Source: Oehlia diaphana
Taxonomy: Eukaryota > Glomeromycota > Glomeromycetes > Glomerales > Glomeraceae
NCBI GenBank assembly: GCA_003833135.1
Contig: QZLH01000133.1
Coordinates: 18,485 to 82,484 of the forward strand
DNA length: 64,000 bases
Direction: 5' to 3'
Positions 1-12,760 of this stretch are shown one piece after another. A model generated the notes under the pieces. The model searched no databases. It was not told where the DNA came from and worked only from the letters and a program-made list of their open reading frames with translations. The position numbers and the translations under genes are program-made. The number at the start of each line of letters is the position of its first letter. Position 1 is the stretch's first letter.

Positions 1-48
<48 letters not shown>

Positions 49-88
49 AATAAAAAAAAAAAAAAATTTTTTTTTTTTTTTTTTTTTG
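1..88. repeat. poly-A then poly-T low-complexity tract
   Basis: The first 43 or so bases are pure A, then comes a short mixed stretch and a run of more than 20 T. The arrangement can form a hairpin. It sits at the window edge. Similar T-then-A blocks recur through the window (near 8.79, 10.85, 12.37, 16.73 and 26.4 kb), so it is probably genomic and not an artefact. Confidence 0.8.
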
Positions 89-247
89 TTTTTTATTACC
101 ATCCATAAATTTCAGAAAAAAAGGTATGTTTTTTGAAGTTTCTAAAAATAAAAATAAAAAAAAAAAAATTACACAAAATATAGGAACCTAATTAAATAAT
201 TAATTAAAAATTAATTAATTACCCCAATGAAATCTTTTTTTTATTTT

Positions 248-1209
248 TCAAGTTCCTCTATGAGCCAACCAAGTAGGCTCAGTAATTCCGGTACCCCAAA
301 CAGGTTTAATTCTATGCTTGATTTTTCCTCCAACAGATGAACCTCCAATAGGATTACTTTGTTGATGTTCATTAATAACTTCTAAACTAAAAATCAATTT
401 ACTTAATAAAAATCTTATTCTTCCTTGTTTATCAACTTCGGCAGTTTTATCCTTAAATTTCATATAAATCTCACTACCATAAACTTTTTGACCATCAATT
501 TCAAATGTACTAACACTTTTAATTCCATTAAAAATATCATTTTTTTGATCATAATCTTCACCAATAACATTTATAATAATATCTCTTATAATTCTACTAT
601 GTTCTAAATTTACTGGTTGAAATTTCCATTCAATAGAATTAAGTGGAGATACATCACATATAACTCCACCCATATGAAATAATACAACAGGCATTCCTTC
701 ACTTTTATAAATTACATATTGTTTATCTCCAAATCTCTTTAATTGTAAGAGAAGTGGGTCAATATCAATTAATCTTTTCTCAATTTTAAAATGACTATTA
801 AAAATATCTCCAATCCTTGTATCCAATGTAATCATAGATTCTGAAAGTTTTGATAATTGAAAAAATTTTGCATCTCTTAATAAATTTTGTCGAAATACAT
901 TTTCTGACATTCCAACTGGTAAATTTATGGATGAAATTGGAAATATTTCATAACCACGTAAGTATCTAGAAATTACTTCAAATATTACAGGATCTCGATC
1001 AAAAAATATTTCTTTTTCTCCATAAACTTCTCCTCCCCAAAGCATTTCTGTAAATAAGTTTGGTGCATCTGTTTGTAAACTAAAATATTAAAGAGAAGTG
1101 AATCAAGATAATACTAATAATCTTAAAAAGAAAAACTAATATTAACTTACCTTGTTTCAGAAAATTCAAAGACTTTACCTCCAACTCTTACCAGATATGA
1201 ATCTGTCAT
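248..1209 (-). CDS. KCTD-like BTB/POZ (T1, K-tetra) protein
   Basis: Two exons, 1151-1209 and 248-1079, joined by a GT-AG intron (1080-1150), give 296 aa and the phase is consistent. The N-terminus starts MTDSYLVRVGGKVFEFSET and continues through an FFDRDPVIFEVISRYLRGY segment, which is the hallmark of the potassium-channel-tetramerisation type BTB fold (residues about 4-105). The remainder (about 110-296) is the conserved C-terminal half seen in fungal proteins of this kind, not a channel: there is no membrane segment. Relatives often act as multimeric adaptors, some with CUL3 ligases; that role here is inference. A start at the internal Met near 1045 would cut off the first BTB strand, so the upstream exon is preferred. 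Confidence 0.85.
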
Positions 1210-3385
1210 GACTAAAAATAAATATCAAATTAATAATAAACTGAAAAAGTAGTAAATAAACAATTTAAGGTAGCGGTTAAAATAATTGTTGATCATATGA
1301 TATTTTTTAAATAATATTGTGGGATCTGCATTGTTTAACATAGTACAGGTAAGGCTTGTATGCGGCCAGAATTAAAGCCTTTCACGTGATTTTATTAGAA
1401 GATTACTGACTGCGAAAAGCCAAGAATAAGACTGAGCTTCAGATAATCTTTTTAAGGTTTCGTTACAATGATGGACGACCTGATAAAACGGGTATCACGG
1501 AAGACCAATCTCCAGGTTAGATTGGCCTTTAACCCTTGCCACATCTCATCAGAGCCGGAAAAAAAAAACGATTTGAAAGAGAAGATAAAAAAAAAAGGTG
1601 AGAATGAATTTAACCAATAATGATGATAAAAGGTTAAATGATAGAGAACAAAAGAAAAAAAAAAATGATAAAATTAAGAAAAGCAATAAGAAAAAGTACA
1701 AGATATAAAGAAATTTTATTTATTCATTAGTAAAGATACAATTATGAGATTATTATCGAAATTCGTTGAAAGCCACTATTGTGGCTTAATTTGAATAATT
1801 TCATTTCTGTAATATAAGAAATACTATCTAGTTGATTTCTTTCTTAACCATTATTTGCATTTCTTGCTAATTTTCTAATTTCATATTTATTCATTAACAC
1901 GACAAACTTTGCTTTAAAATTTCCAGTAAAGCCACTATTTAACAATTATTAGTACTAAAAAAAAGTAGACATATAGATAATTATTTTTTACCTATTATGA
2001 ACAAGAAATAAAATTTACTATTTTTAAAATACGTTCTTGGTGCGTTTCAGTATTATTATAGATATGTTGTTTCGTATGAATGGAGTGCCTTAACTGTTTT
2101 TTAAATAATTGCGAAATTACGGCAATATAAAAAACTTAGAGTTGCGTTGCGGCCACATCTCTATTTGTGAGGAAGTTTCTTTGCTTTAAGATTTTAATTG
2201 TCTAAAGCGTAGCATGGAGGATATTTGATATCGATATATGAATCTTTAAAGTTATCATTATATCAAATTATACCAATTAAAAAAAATATTTCGTAATTTG
2301 TTCATAACTTTAGCTGCACAAAATTTTTACAATTCAATTACTTCTTTCCTGTAATTAATTAATCATTACTAAGGATTAAATCTAATCTATTTTTATTAAC
2401 CAACAAGATTTCAACAATTTTATTTAGGTCCAAAAATCGAATGTCTTAAATTACTTTTATTATCAAATAATGAAAGTGTAACGAGACTTCGATCAAAATA
2501 AATAAACAATCTCCCCTGGTGTTACGGGAGACAAAGGATAAATTTTTAAATTTGATGCATTTTTTTAGAAGGACATTTAAGACATTTAAAAAAAAACGAA
2601 ATTTAGTACAAATATAAATATAAAAATAAATTTAAGTAGGGGGGATATTTTTAATTCCTCATATGATCGATTCCCCCTTCCTTCCATTTACTTAAAATGG
2701 AAGTAATTAAAGAACAATCATCGATAAATATAATATAGATAAATTACGTAATCATGATCAAATTTCATTATTCAATGAAAATCAAAATGCATTGTTATTC
2801 TATTTTAGCCATTTTTAATATATAATAATTTTTCTTTAAATAGTTTAAATAGTTTAAATAGTAAAAATTTCGCATTAAGTGTATTAAATTTGGTTAATCC
2901 TGGTTTTGATTAGATTGAGAATTTTTTTTAAATGCTTGTTTTCTATATTAATCATTTCTACTACGTTCGACCGTCGTAATATTAGTAGTAAAGTTTATGC
3001 AAGTTTATAATTGTACTATTTTGAATTTATAGTAAATAATAATTTCGCACATTAACATACATTACTTAAGTTTGTAGAAAACATATTGTTTGAATGAAAA
3101 ATTTGTATGAAATCCCCTTCTTTGGCGCGTTTTCCGCGTGTAATCAGCCAATTACAATATAATCTCTTTCCAGATCTAATTATAGTTCCGAGGTTGAGGT
3201 GACGCAAATTAAAAATAACGAACTCTTTCGCAAGTATTTAAACAGATGAAATTTCCCTTCGTTAAAAACTCAAGATTTTCATTAAAATCTTAAAAAATCT
3301 ACGATATAATATAAAAAAATATCAATAATAATCAATTAATTTCTTTAAGCTTTAATCTTTAATTCTTTATTAATATTTTGACATC
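1210..3385. other. Intergenic, A+T-rich
   Basis: No convincing gene. It holds a diverged copy of a dispersed repeat at about 1290-1520, and the presumed promoter of the small secreted protein at 3386 lies at its right end. A stretch near 3120-3250 is somewhat richer in G+C. Confidence 0.5.
1290..1520. repeat. Dispersed diverged repeat, copy 1 (copy 2 near 9640-10020)
   Basis: Shared blocks occur in the same order in both places: a GATCATAYGAT element, TTTAACATAGT, CTTGTATGCGG, a GTGATTTTATTAGAA block, and later a GTTACAATGATGG / GTTACATTGATGG block. The spacing differs through indels. No coding capacity or terminal repeats were found. Confidence 0.55.
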
Positions 3386-3948
3386 ATGAACAGCAAAATC
3401 TTTACCATCTTTACAATTCTTTTTGTCTTGCTCGCGACATTTGTAACCTCTATTCCAATTGAGAAGCGTGCTAAAAAAGTTATTCATGTAACTTCTCCAG
3501 GAAAAGGTCCATGGGCAATAAAATCAGATCAAGTTGTTAGTTGGTGGTGCAACGAATGTAAATCAAATGGTAATTATTTACCTTACTTGAAAAGCCATGA
3601 TATTATTTATAAAGGATCTTTAATTAATAAATTTTCATTATTTTTCTTGTACATAGAGGATGTTATCGTTCGAATTATCCAGAAAAAATCATCTTCTTCT
3701 AATGTTGAAGTTTACAAAAAAAATGTAAGTTGTCTCTTCTCTAGATATTTGACTAATATATTTATATATAATTAATTGATTTTCTTTGATTATTATTTCA
3801 TTAGGGAAAAAATGCTTTTGATGGACATCTTCAATTTACAATTGGAAAAGATTGGGATGTTAAGAAGAAATATTTTGCCGAAGTTACACTCAAAAGTGAT
3901 TCTAAAGTTGTTGGTAAAGGTGTTGAATTTGGAATTTTTAAACCTTAA
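3386..3948 (+). CDS. Small secreted Kre9/KNH-like Ig-fold protein
   Basis: Three exons (3386-3569, 3657-3724, 3805-3948) give 131 aa and all phases agree. Residues 1-22 form a clear signal peptide (ILFVLLATFVTS then SIP), followed by a KR site typical of a processed propeptide. The mature part has the VIHVTSPGKGPWAI opening and an Ig-like beta pattern ending in KKYFAEVTLKSD...VEFGIF. This matches the short secreted N-terminal-Ig proteins related to yeast Kre9/Knh1, common in Rhizophagus. A wall or apoplastic role is inferred. Reading through the first intron would insert a lipophilic segment that does not fit the family, and a decayed paralogue at about 4.9-5.2 kb supports the same splice junction (EDV after the intron). 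Confidence 0.75.
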
Positions 3949-4679
3949 ATGATTAGATTACTCAAATTTATATTTTTTTTTTTGCAAAGAATACTATTAG
4001 GTAGAAATTAATTTTGTAATAGTATATTTTATGTCCAATTTTAATATTAGATCAAATAATAAGTAATAATAATAATAAAAGATATCAATATGTTATGAGT
4101 ACTATATACTAACTGCTAGTTATTTTATTGAACTACTAGTGATTCAATTATCATAAATTGTCTATGGATTTTAATTATAAACTTTTAATATTTTAAAACT
4201 ATTACTGCCAATATATTATACGTAAATAACCAATTATACTTTTATTCTTTGATTTTAACGTTCATTTCAATTTTTTTTCTAAAGCTCGTGCCTAGAAAGA
4301 GGAACGCCAATTAAAAATAATGGTAAAAGAAATATTGGTCTTACATCAAGATTACTATTTGCCTAAAAATAAAAGAGATTGTGCTCACGGAATGCTTCTA
4401 ATTCTTTAACAATATGATACACTATACAGTGACTAAACATAATAAAGACTTATTGAATACTGATAAATGAATTACGAAGAAAATCGGACGAAATATGCAC
4501 TGGGGGCGGTATTGATCTAGAGACTAAGCTGGATAAATAAAATACTCTCAATCTTATAATTTTTAGTATACCAAAATATTAATGGCTCTAGGTCCTAACA
4601 GTTACTTCCTGTCTTATAGTTCAAATTAAAATAATGGATCCGTTTATTTTAAAATATATATATGTGTATATATGTGTAT

Positions 4680-4820
4680 ATTGTATAAGTATGTCCAAAT
4701 GTTCTATTGTAAATGTTACAAATTTTGTAAATGTATCTTTGTTCTAAAATTCCGAACTTAAAAAAAATGTTTCATATTTTCAAAGAATCAGATAATGAAA
4801 AAACTTTCTATTGGTTATTT
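4680..4820. repeat. Short copy of the 11-12.7 kb repeat unit
   Basis: The order AAATGTTCTATT, a TTCCGAAC-A-rich block, then AAAGAATCAGATAA and TATTGGTTA is also seen at about 12120-12310, and partly at about 6570-6640. Identity is patchy, which implies age. Confidence 0.45.
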
Positions 4821-4889
4821 TCTCTATCAAACTATCAAAAAAAATTTGTGCAACGACTGCAACGTCATCATTGATTCAACGTGACAAAA

Positions 4890-5209
4890 AGAAATCGTCT
4901 GAAATTTACTAACTAATTTACGAACTGAAATGAATTCCTCCGATGAACATATATGCGAGTGAGTATAAATTTCATTATAGAAGATGTTAACGTTCGAATT
5001 ATTCAAATTTGAAGTATTCAAAGAATTTGTAAGCTGTCCTCTCGAGAAATGAAGTTATTCGATAAAAAAATAAATTTTAAAATTTAATTTTTTGGTATGG
5101 GACAAAATGTTCATTTAAAATAGGGCAAAAGCAATATTTTGTCGAAGTTAGCCTTAAAAACGATCCCGGCTTGTTTGATACCGGTGTTGAATTTGGAATT
5201 GAAAAATAA
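4890..5209 (+). pseudogene. Relic of a second Kre9-like secreted protein gene
   Basis: Two blocks match the intact gene at 3386-3948. A splice acceptor followed by codons for EDVNVRIIQ lies at about 4980-5010. A last-exon block near 5125-5209 encodes QYFVEVSLKNDPG and then VEFGIEK and a stop. The first exon (signal peptide) and the middle are not recognisable, and no open frame links the pieces. It is a tandem paralogue in decay. Confidence 0.7.
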
Positions 5210-5800
5210 TTAATGAAATTATATTTCTAAATTCAAAAGAAATACTATTAGATAGATACATATAAGGATGTAGACAATAGTATTAGATAATATTTTATTT
5301 ATTAGAAACTGCTAATTATTATAATCCATGTTAATTATGTATAATATAATTATTGTACAGGAAGAAACAGAACTACTATATCAGTGATAATGTTGATCGG
5401 TTAAAACTATTTGGGCCATAATTTTGGGCAGAGTTATAAATGCGGACACGAGTTCCCAAACTCGAAAATTAAAACAACGATTTTTTCTTGATAAAATTAA
5501 TATACAGCTATTAGAATAAATACGAAATCTTTTAATATTTTTAATATTAACTGGATAATTAAATCTCTTGGATAACTGGTTGAAAACCAGTTAACAGACT
5601 AAAGTTTAAGTATCTTGAAATATGCATCGGTCTTACTCATTTTTAATGATTCTAGAAAATAACGGATATAACATTTTTTGAAATCTTTAGACATAAGATC
5701 AAAATATTTGTTACTTGCAGGGGTATTTGTCAGAAAAATCACTGCATATACCGATATACCGACATAAAGATCTAATTAACATTTCAATATTAAATAAAAA

Positions 5801-6010
5801 ATGGCTTTAGAGAATAGCTGGAGCTTCCAAATTCCATCTTATAAAATCTTTGAATTTAAAGATATTAATAAAGATAATTATTATTTGAAGAGTATCTTCA
5901 TAAAAAATTCCAATATTAAAAATCTCAAAAAGAACCAAGATATGAAAAGAAATGAAAATCATATGAGTTTTCGTATTATCAAAAATTGTGTATGTTTCTT
6001 TGCATATTAA
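5801..6010 (+). other. Possible small or partial gene, unrecognised
   Basis: A 69-codon frame starts MALENSWSFQIPSYKIFEF after an A-rich leader. It is charged (Asn/Lys-rich) with no signal peptide or known motif. A GTGTATG donor at about 5989 could splice onward, but I find no continuation. It may be chance or a gene fragment. Confidence 0.2.
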
Positions 6011-6059
6011 TACATCAAATCATATGCAGATTCATTTTACGCAGTAAATGTCATTGGTA

Positions 6060-6640
6060 AATTTGTTTGACAATCATCAATCCGGTAATCAATAATAGGT
6101 ATTGCATTTGCATTATCCAATTGGGTAAATTTATTTTTATTTAATTATAATTGAATAATTGTCTATCGCATTAAAAAATTGTACTAATGCACAAAATTCC
6201 GGTATTTCTTAAAACTTTAATAACTAATAAAGTGAACACCGGCGATTCAATTGTACCGTTCTTATTTCAGCAAACGTACGTGGCGTAGTTATTAAATAAT
6301 ATATTTGCTTTCTTTTATTCGTAATTGCGTAATTGTATAGTTCCTACAGTTCCTTATTCCATCATTTCCAGTTAATATAATATTTGACAACATGCAATTT
6401 AATTAATCATAAACGAAATTTACTTTGAAATCTAAAATTCTAGAATAAAAAGAACCCAAAAATTAATTAGTTACATATTTAATAGTAAAAAAAAAAAAAA
6501 AACAAATGTGTAATCAATTTAGAAACATGTACATCTTTTTATAAACCAAATTTATTTTTCTATTATTAAAAAATTTTAAAATGTTCTTAAAACGTTTCAT
6601 TATAAATTATTTGTGTTTCAAAATTTCGAACGTAAAAAAA
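6060..6640. repeat. Diverged duplicate of part of 11.0-12.2 kb
   Basis: Matching landmarks in the same order include AATAATAGG...TTGCATTTGCATTATCCAATTGGGTAAATTTA, an ACCGGCGATT-AA-TTG-ACCG block, CTAGAAT motifs and a final GTTTCAAAA...TTTCGAACG-poly-A block. The second copy carries several extra segments. No open frame is shared. Confidence 0.6.
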
Positions 6641-8199
6641 AAAAGATGGTTTAAATCGCATAATTGTTTCATAAGCATTCATGAAAATGTTAGATGTTTC
6701 CATATATTTATTTGTTATTTTTCTCGTAATATAAAGAACCTTCTATTAAATAAAAAATTTTTTTTTACAAAAAAAAAAAAATACCCTTCTTCATATGTTA
6801 ACACGAGTAATTTTTTTATGCATAAAAGTATATTGTAAAAAAAATCATACGCATAATCATTAAAATTTTACGTTAGATTAATAAAATTAATATGCATAAA
6901 AAATTTTCTCTTTTTTAATTTATGCGTTCTTATACTTGATCTATCGCTATCGAATAGATATCAAAAAAAAAGTAAAAGATATAAAAATGAATATACTGTA
7001 TATCTTTCTTTGTCTCTTTTATAATAAGATTATCTTTAACCCAGTTCCCACTTTACTTCTTCTTACTTGGAAGTTGGAACTTGATCCTGTTTCCAAATAA
7101 AAAAATATTAGTATACAATAATCAATATTTATTATACCATGGTCCATGGTCATCAATAACGAATTATTTTTCCATTTATTAAGGTAAGCAGTGAAAGTTC
7201 TAGGGCGAGACGACGGATCTATCGACACTAATAAGGGGCAGAGAATCCTGTCTTCTTGGACAATTTTTGTAGCTTGGGTACCATCTCTTTCCTATGGAGT
7301 ATGATGGTGGTTGATTGAGAATTCTCTTCCACGGTATTTTTTTTTATTATTTTTAACTTGTGAACTTTGATTTCAACTAAGAATCATTGATTTGTTTGAT
7401 AAGTAATAGACTGATGGATAAATACAAATTTCGAAAATCTTTAAAATAAATTAGATATTATTACAATATTATTGAAATTTTAGACTTTCCAAAAAATTCT
7501 TATTCTATTTTATGCATCTAATGAAATATAATAAACATTCTTATATTTGATCATTTCAATTCGTTCGTTTTCGAAGATCATTTTAATTATTATTTGCTTT
7601 TTGTTTAACATTCTCTCACTCGAAAAATTTGAAATTTATAAAATAATTTCAAATTAATAAATTTCATTATTGTACTTCCTTTTGTACAATAGAGTATCGA
7701 ACTAAACGGTATCAAGAAAAAGGTTACATTCGTTGAAACAAAAGTATTATTATCAAAAAAAAAAAAAAGAAAGATTTTAAGTACTCGTTAATGATGAGCA
7801 CGAACCTATTTTGTGATTAGCGAAACATTTCGCCTTTTGAGGTGAAATCCCGAAACCATCCTGAAACTTTAAATATATTCCTAATGGTAAATCCCGAAAT
7901 CCCGAAACTTTAAATATATTTCTAATTTTATTTCTTTTAAAAAAATAAAATAATAAAAAAAATATACAATTCAATAATTTCATTTCATAATATTTTCATT
8001 AAACGCCTCTACTTCTTAAATTTAACGGAGGTTTCGGATTTTGCACTTCTAATTTCGTCTGCCGAAATATAAATATTCGTGTATCAAAAAAAAAAAAAAA
8101 TCAAATATATTACCGTATTAGGAAGAATGATAATCTAAACGATGCATTATATCGCATTAAAAATTTCATCATGTCATAATAAACTAAAAAATTAAAGAT
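6641..8199. other. Intergenic, A+T-rich
   Basis: No supported gene. It contains a local tandem duplication at about 7846-7930. A stretch at 7160-7330 is richer in G+C and, read on the minus strand, encodes a short Lys-rich peptide broken by stops. I could not assign it. Confidence 0.4.
7846..7930. repeat. Short local tandem duplication (~40 bp unit)
   Basis: Two adjacent units each contain ATCCCGAAA, CTGAAAC/CCGAAAC, then TTTAAATATATTYCTAAT. The spacing is about 45 bp. Confidence 0.6.
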
Positions 8200-9400
8200 G
8201 TTGATTTGTTTGTTATCTTGTTATGTTAACACTTAACATGCGCAATACTTGCAGCAATTATTTACGTTGATATATTCAAACAATTAGTAATCAAAAGTAT
8301 TTTTGCAGATAATTAGTAAATTTTTCGTTTTTCATTTTATATTGAAAAAAAAAAGTGGAAAAATGAACTAATTATAAATTTCTTCAATTTTAAACGCGTA
8401 TAAATTCTATTTTAAAGCGTTAAGGTTATAAAAAAAAATGCAAAAATTTTATAATTGAGTGAATGAAAAGAAAAGATTACCCGGGAAATTATTTGCTCAT
8501 CACTTATTTTTTAATATGAATAATTAATAAAGATAATTGGAAAATTAAGGAAAAAAAAAAAAAAAAATATTTTACTAAATCAAAATTATTTTACATAGTA
8601 AGAATAAAGTATTTCTTGATATACAGGGTGTAAATCAAAAGATGTACGATAAATCCCTAAAATCTTTACCAAATTAATATTTTCCTCATTATTAAAATTT
8701 ATCATCGGCGAATTAAATTTCTAAGAATATATTATTACTAACGATTTTAAACAAAATTTTCAATCTTTATTCGTTCTTCCCCCCCCCCTTTTTTTTTTAA
8801 AAAAAAAAAAAAATTTAGTATATTGTATATACAATATACTGTATATATAGATACTATATAATGTATACTGTACATGTTATTGTTTTTCGTATGTGAGACC
8901 CGGGTTTACTAATTTCCGGTTTTCCTAATTCCCACGCCCCAATAATTCCAAATTCAGATGGTAAGCGTCCTTAGTGATCAACTATGGGGATATTAGAAGA
9001 AAACTTTTGCATTATTCTTTCTATACATGCGATTGAAATAAGGTCTAGAACGTATGGTACTCTGCCAAATTTCTGAAAAAATGACGTAGGTCACTGATTT
9101 TATCTGATTTTATCTTCAAAGGATTTTTTTTTTTTCTTTGAACAAATCTAACTTTTGTCTACCAAAAAAAAAAAAAGTGTAACATCGATCAACGTGATTG
9201 ACATGAAGCGAGGCCGGAGGATCCAATTATGTTTAATCCATGAGAAAATTTTTTTTAAAAAAAGATTAAATTAATTATCCTAGTCTCAACCAGTAAAATT
9301 AATGGTTTTGCAAAATTGTTCGAAAAACAGACATTTTTTCGTATACGATCATTGAAATGTACAGCAAATCCAAATATTTAATAAATCACAATTGCTATAG
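8200..9400. repeat. Diverged segmental duplicate of 10.9-12.76 kb
   Basis: Co-linear landmarks are shared with 10880-12760: TTTGTTTGTTATCTT; CCGGGAAATTA then CTCATCAC/CTCAC; a TTATTAAAATTTAT-ATC-GAATTAAAT block; an alternating TATA/GTAT tract; a GTGATTGACATGAA block; and GTATACGATC with AAATGTA. Copy 2 is longer through insertions. Both are non-coding. Confidence 0.6.
9187..9210. promoter_or_regulatory. ATCAACGTGATTGACATGAA motif, copy 1 of 3
   Basis: The 24-base element follows a poly-A run and a GTG. It recurs at 12427-12451 and 57317-57343 with few changes while the surrounding sequence differs. Copy 3 lies just upstream of the WD40-TBC gene and copy 2 about 550 bp upstream of the chitin synthase. 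The function is unknown and it may be part of a repeat. Confidence 0.3.
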
Positions 9401-9639
9401 TGTTACAGTACGTCACGTGTTTGGATGGAATAACTTTTGACGTTGGAAGTGAGCGAATATATGTAGATAGTTATTGATTACTAACACGGATAAAATTTAA
9501 AGACAAAAGCATCAATATTTGCAAAGAAGATTATATTTGGTTGAGTTTTATGTGCATGGATAGCGACTTTATCTAGACTCGAAAAATTCAATGCATAGCT
9601 TTACTTTCAACACTTATCAGGTTTGATCTGTACAATTGA

Positions 9640-10020
9640 CATTGTCGATCATACGATCTTTTAACATAGTTCTTGTATGCGGTTAGGACTAATGAAATAT
9701 CAGCCTTTTTTTTTATTAGCCTTTTTTAATATTAAAACCCTGAACAAATTTGGTGATTTAATTTATTAGTTTTTGGCGTGATTTTATTAGAATGAAGTAA
9801 TAGCAGTTCCTTTATTAGAAAAGAAAATAAATAGTTTTTGCGTGATATTATTAGAAATCATGTAAAAGAAGTTTCCTTTATGTGTGATTTAACCAGTAAA
9901 GAGCTTTTACGTGAGATTTTATTTGAAAATCACGGTAATTAAAAAGAATATTATAAGTATGTAAGGGCCAAGGACAGATCTGGTTTTCTAAAATTTTGTT
10001 ACATTGATGGGCGTAAACCC
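9640..10020. repeat. Dispersed diverged repeat, copy 2
   Basis: Partner of the block at about 1290-1520, with the same order of GATCATACGAT, TTTAACATAGT, CTTGTATGCGG, GCGTGATTTTATTAGAA and GTTACATTGATGG. Within this copy the GTGAT-TTATT-AGAA motif is itself repeated about four times (9776-9935), as if locally amplified. Confidence 0.5.
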
Positions 10021-10879
10021 AATATTGTTGGTAAAGGTTTAAAGAATACTATTAGTTACCGTAGATATTGTAGTTTTCTAAATGTAGAGAATCGTGTAAC
10101 AGCATTTTCTGTTATATAAATAATTGTAAGAAATTAATCGATTGATCGATCTTTTTAAAATTTAACAAATAATTTTTTATCGAACTAACGTTTAATGCTA
10201 TAAATAAATTGTCACACAATAATATGAGATTTAGCGATAAATATTTAATTACTATTAACATATATTATGCTTCAAACATTCGATTTAAACAATGTAGCAT
10301 GGCAACACGAACTTTCAACTTTTCTGTTTTGAAGCCTGTACTTAAATAAAATGATCGTGATTTCTCGACATATATTTTTCCGAAAATTGGGACTTGTATA
10401 TTTATTTGTAAAACATTATTTGCATGATTATTTATAAAAACATTACATTTATAAAATTACATTTTTAATAATAAAAAAAAAAAAAAAAGTGACCGCGAAA
10501 TATTAAATGTTCAGATTTAACGATAATGTGGATCTTATTTATAATTAAACGTATTTTTAGTGGAAACATGAAATATTATTTATAAGAAATGATAGAAACA
10601 TTAATATAGGGGCCAAAAGATCAATTTTTCTTGGCGAATTCGATACATTAATATGAATTATGACGTCATTTGGTTTCAGCATATCCCAAAGGTATCCCAA
10701 AGGTATTAATTATTAATAATAAACTTCGGGAATATTTTTTTGTATCGACAAAAATTCCATATAAAATAAATTTTGGTTTTTTTTTTTTAGTAAGATCAAA
10801 GATGCATTGTCACATTTAAAAACAAATTCCCATTTTTGTAATAAACTTTTTTTTTTTTAAAAAAAAAAAATTATATATT

Positions 10880-12760
10880 TGTTTGTTATCTTTTATCATA
10901 TTATTAATCACATCAATAAAATATATATATACAATGCATATATTCATTTACAGTAGCATGATTATAATTGGTGAATTTATGCACCAGCTTAGCTAGCATT
11001 CACAAATCCAGTAATCAAATTATCAATAATAGGATTGCATTTGCATTATCCAATTGGGTAAATTTATTTTAAAAAGGGTGAACAAGTGAAACAAACCATT
11101 TTGAATATTAAAGTTTGAATTCACAATTTAATTATTTATCGCACCAATGTATAGTAACAAAGTTCCAGAATTTACCTTAAATGACTATTCCGATGATCAT
11201 TAAATTAATTTGATCGCATTTTTCATGACTTTTTATAGATAACGATTTCAATGTATAAACGCGAATACTTTATTATGTTATTATGAAATTGTAACGTTTC
11301 TTATTCTTTACAATAACTTTAAAAAATTGATTATTAATAAAGGTGCAACCGGCGATTAAATTGCACCGCTCTTAATTAAGTAATATTCAGAAGATTAAAC
11401 AACCGGGAAATTACTTTTTTACTCACCCCCCTCGGGTCAGCCAAATAAAGATGATGTAATTGTACCACCTTGTTTCCAAGTATTTTTTTAACATCCCGAA
11501 TGTTTTCCAGTAAACGCCTGAATTATAATACCAACGCCAATACACAATTTTTAACATCATGCGTTCTGTGAATCTTCTTTGATCCTTTAAGAATATTAAC
11601 CAATTAATTAACCACGAGAGTAATATTACTTCAAAAGTCTAGAATTCTAAAATACGATATGAAAAAAAAAGGAAAAACGAAAAAAAAAAAAAAAAAATCG
11701 TAATATCAAATCAAAGTTTAATATTAAAATTAATTACATATTAGTAAATAATAATAAAGATTATACGAAATGTAATAATTTTTATAATTTTATAGTAACA
11801 ATCTAATCTTTCATCTAAAATCTAAACCAAATATATTACTTTACTTATTATTAAAATTTATTATGATCGAATTAAATCACTAGAAACATTATTACCGATG
11901 CCGATTATAAATGTATTTTTTTTTTTTAAATAATAATAATTGTTCTCATTGATTTGAAAGAAAAAGATGAAAAAATATATGTATATGTATAATATGTATG
12001 TATGTATACATATGTACATATAAATACATTAATAATTTCTAAATAATTCTAAACGTTTCTATTTTAAATATTATAAATTAAAATAAATGTTCTAAAACAT
12101 TACATCATTTTATAATTAAAACAAATGTTCTATTTTACATTATTTATTTGATTTATTTGATGCGTTTCAAAAAAAATTTCGAACGCAAAAAAAAACTTAT
12201 TTTATTTATTTATTTTTTTTTTTTTGTGTGTTTTTTTTTTATTATCATAACGTAAGAACCCAAATATTATCTTTAAAGAATCAGATAAAAAACAAACAAC
12301 ACTTAATTGGTTAGCATTTTTTTTTTTTTTCTTTTTGAATAAACCCACATTTTTATTTATTATTATTAAAAAAAAAAAAATTTTTTTTTTTTTGTAAAGT
12401 AAAAAAAAAAAAAAAAATACGTGTATCAGTCGACGTGATTGACATGAAACGAAACAATCCGGGGGTATCTCCTATTATGTTTAATATATTTTAATTTCTT
12501 TTCTTTCGTCTTTCTCTCGGCAGTTTGGTTAGACCGGCAATAACTACCATTTATGGTAAATTTTCATTTGATCCATGAAAAATTTTCTTGATGATCATTT
12601 AAAAGATTAGTTAATCGTCGTAATATCAACCTATAAAATTACAGTATAATTGTGTAATTTATGTAATCTCTTTAGTAAGAGATCACTTGTAATAACCAAT
12701 GATTAAAGTTATAATCTTTAAAAAGAATCCGTATACGATCGATTAAAATGTAAATCTAAA
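10880..12760. repeat. Larger copy of the gene-poor duplication unit
   Basis: This stretch aligns in order with both 8200-9400 and 6060-6640, so it looks closest to the full unit. It is about 80% A+T and has long mononucleotide runs. There is no coding capacity, TIR or LTR that I can see. Confidence 0.55.
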
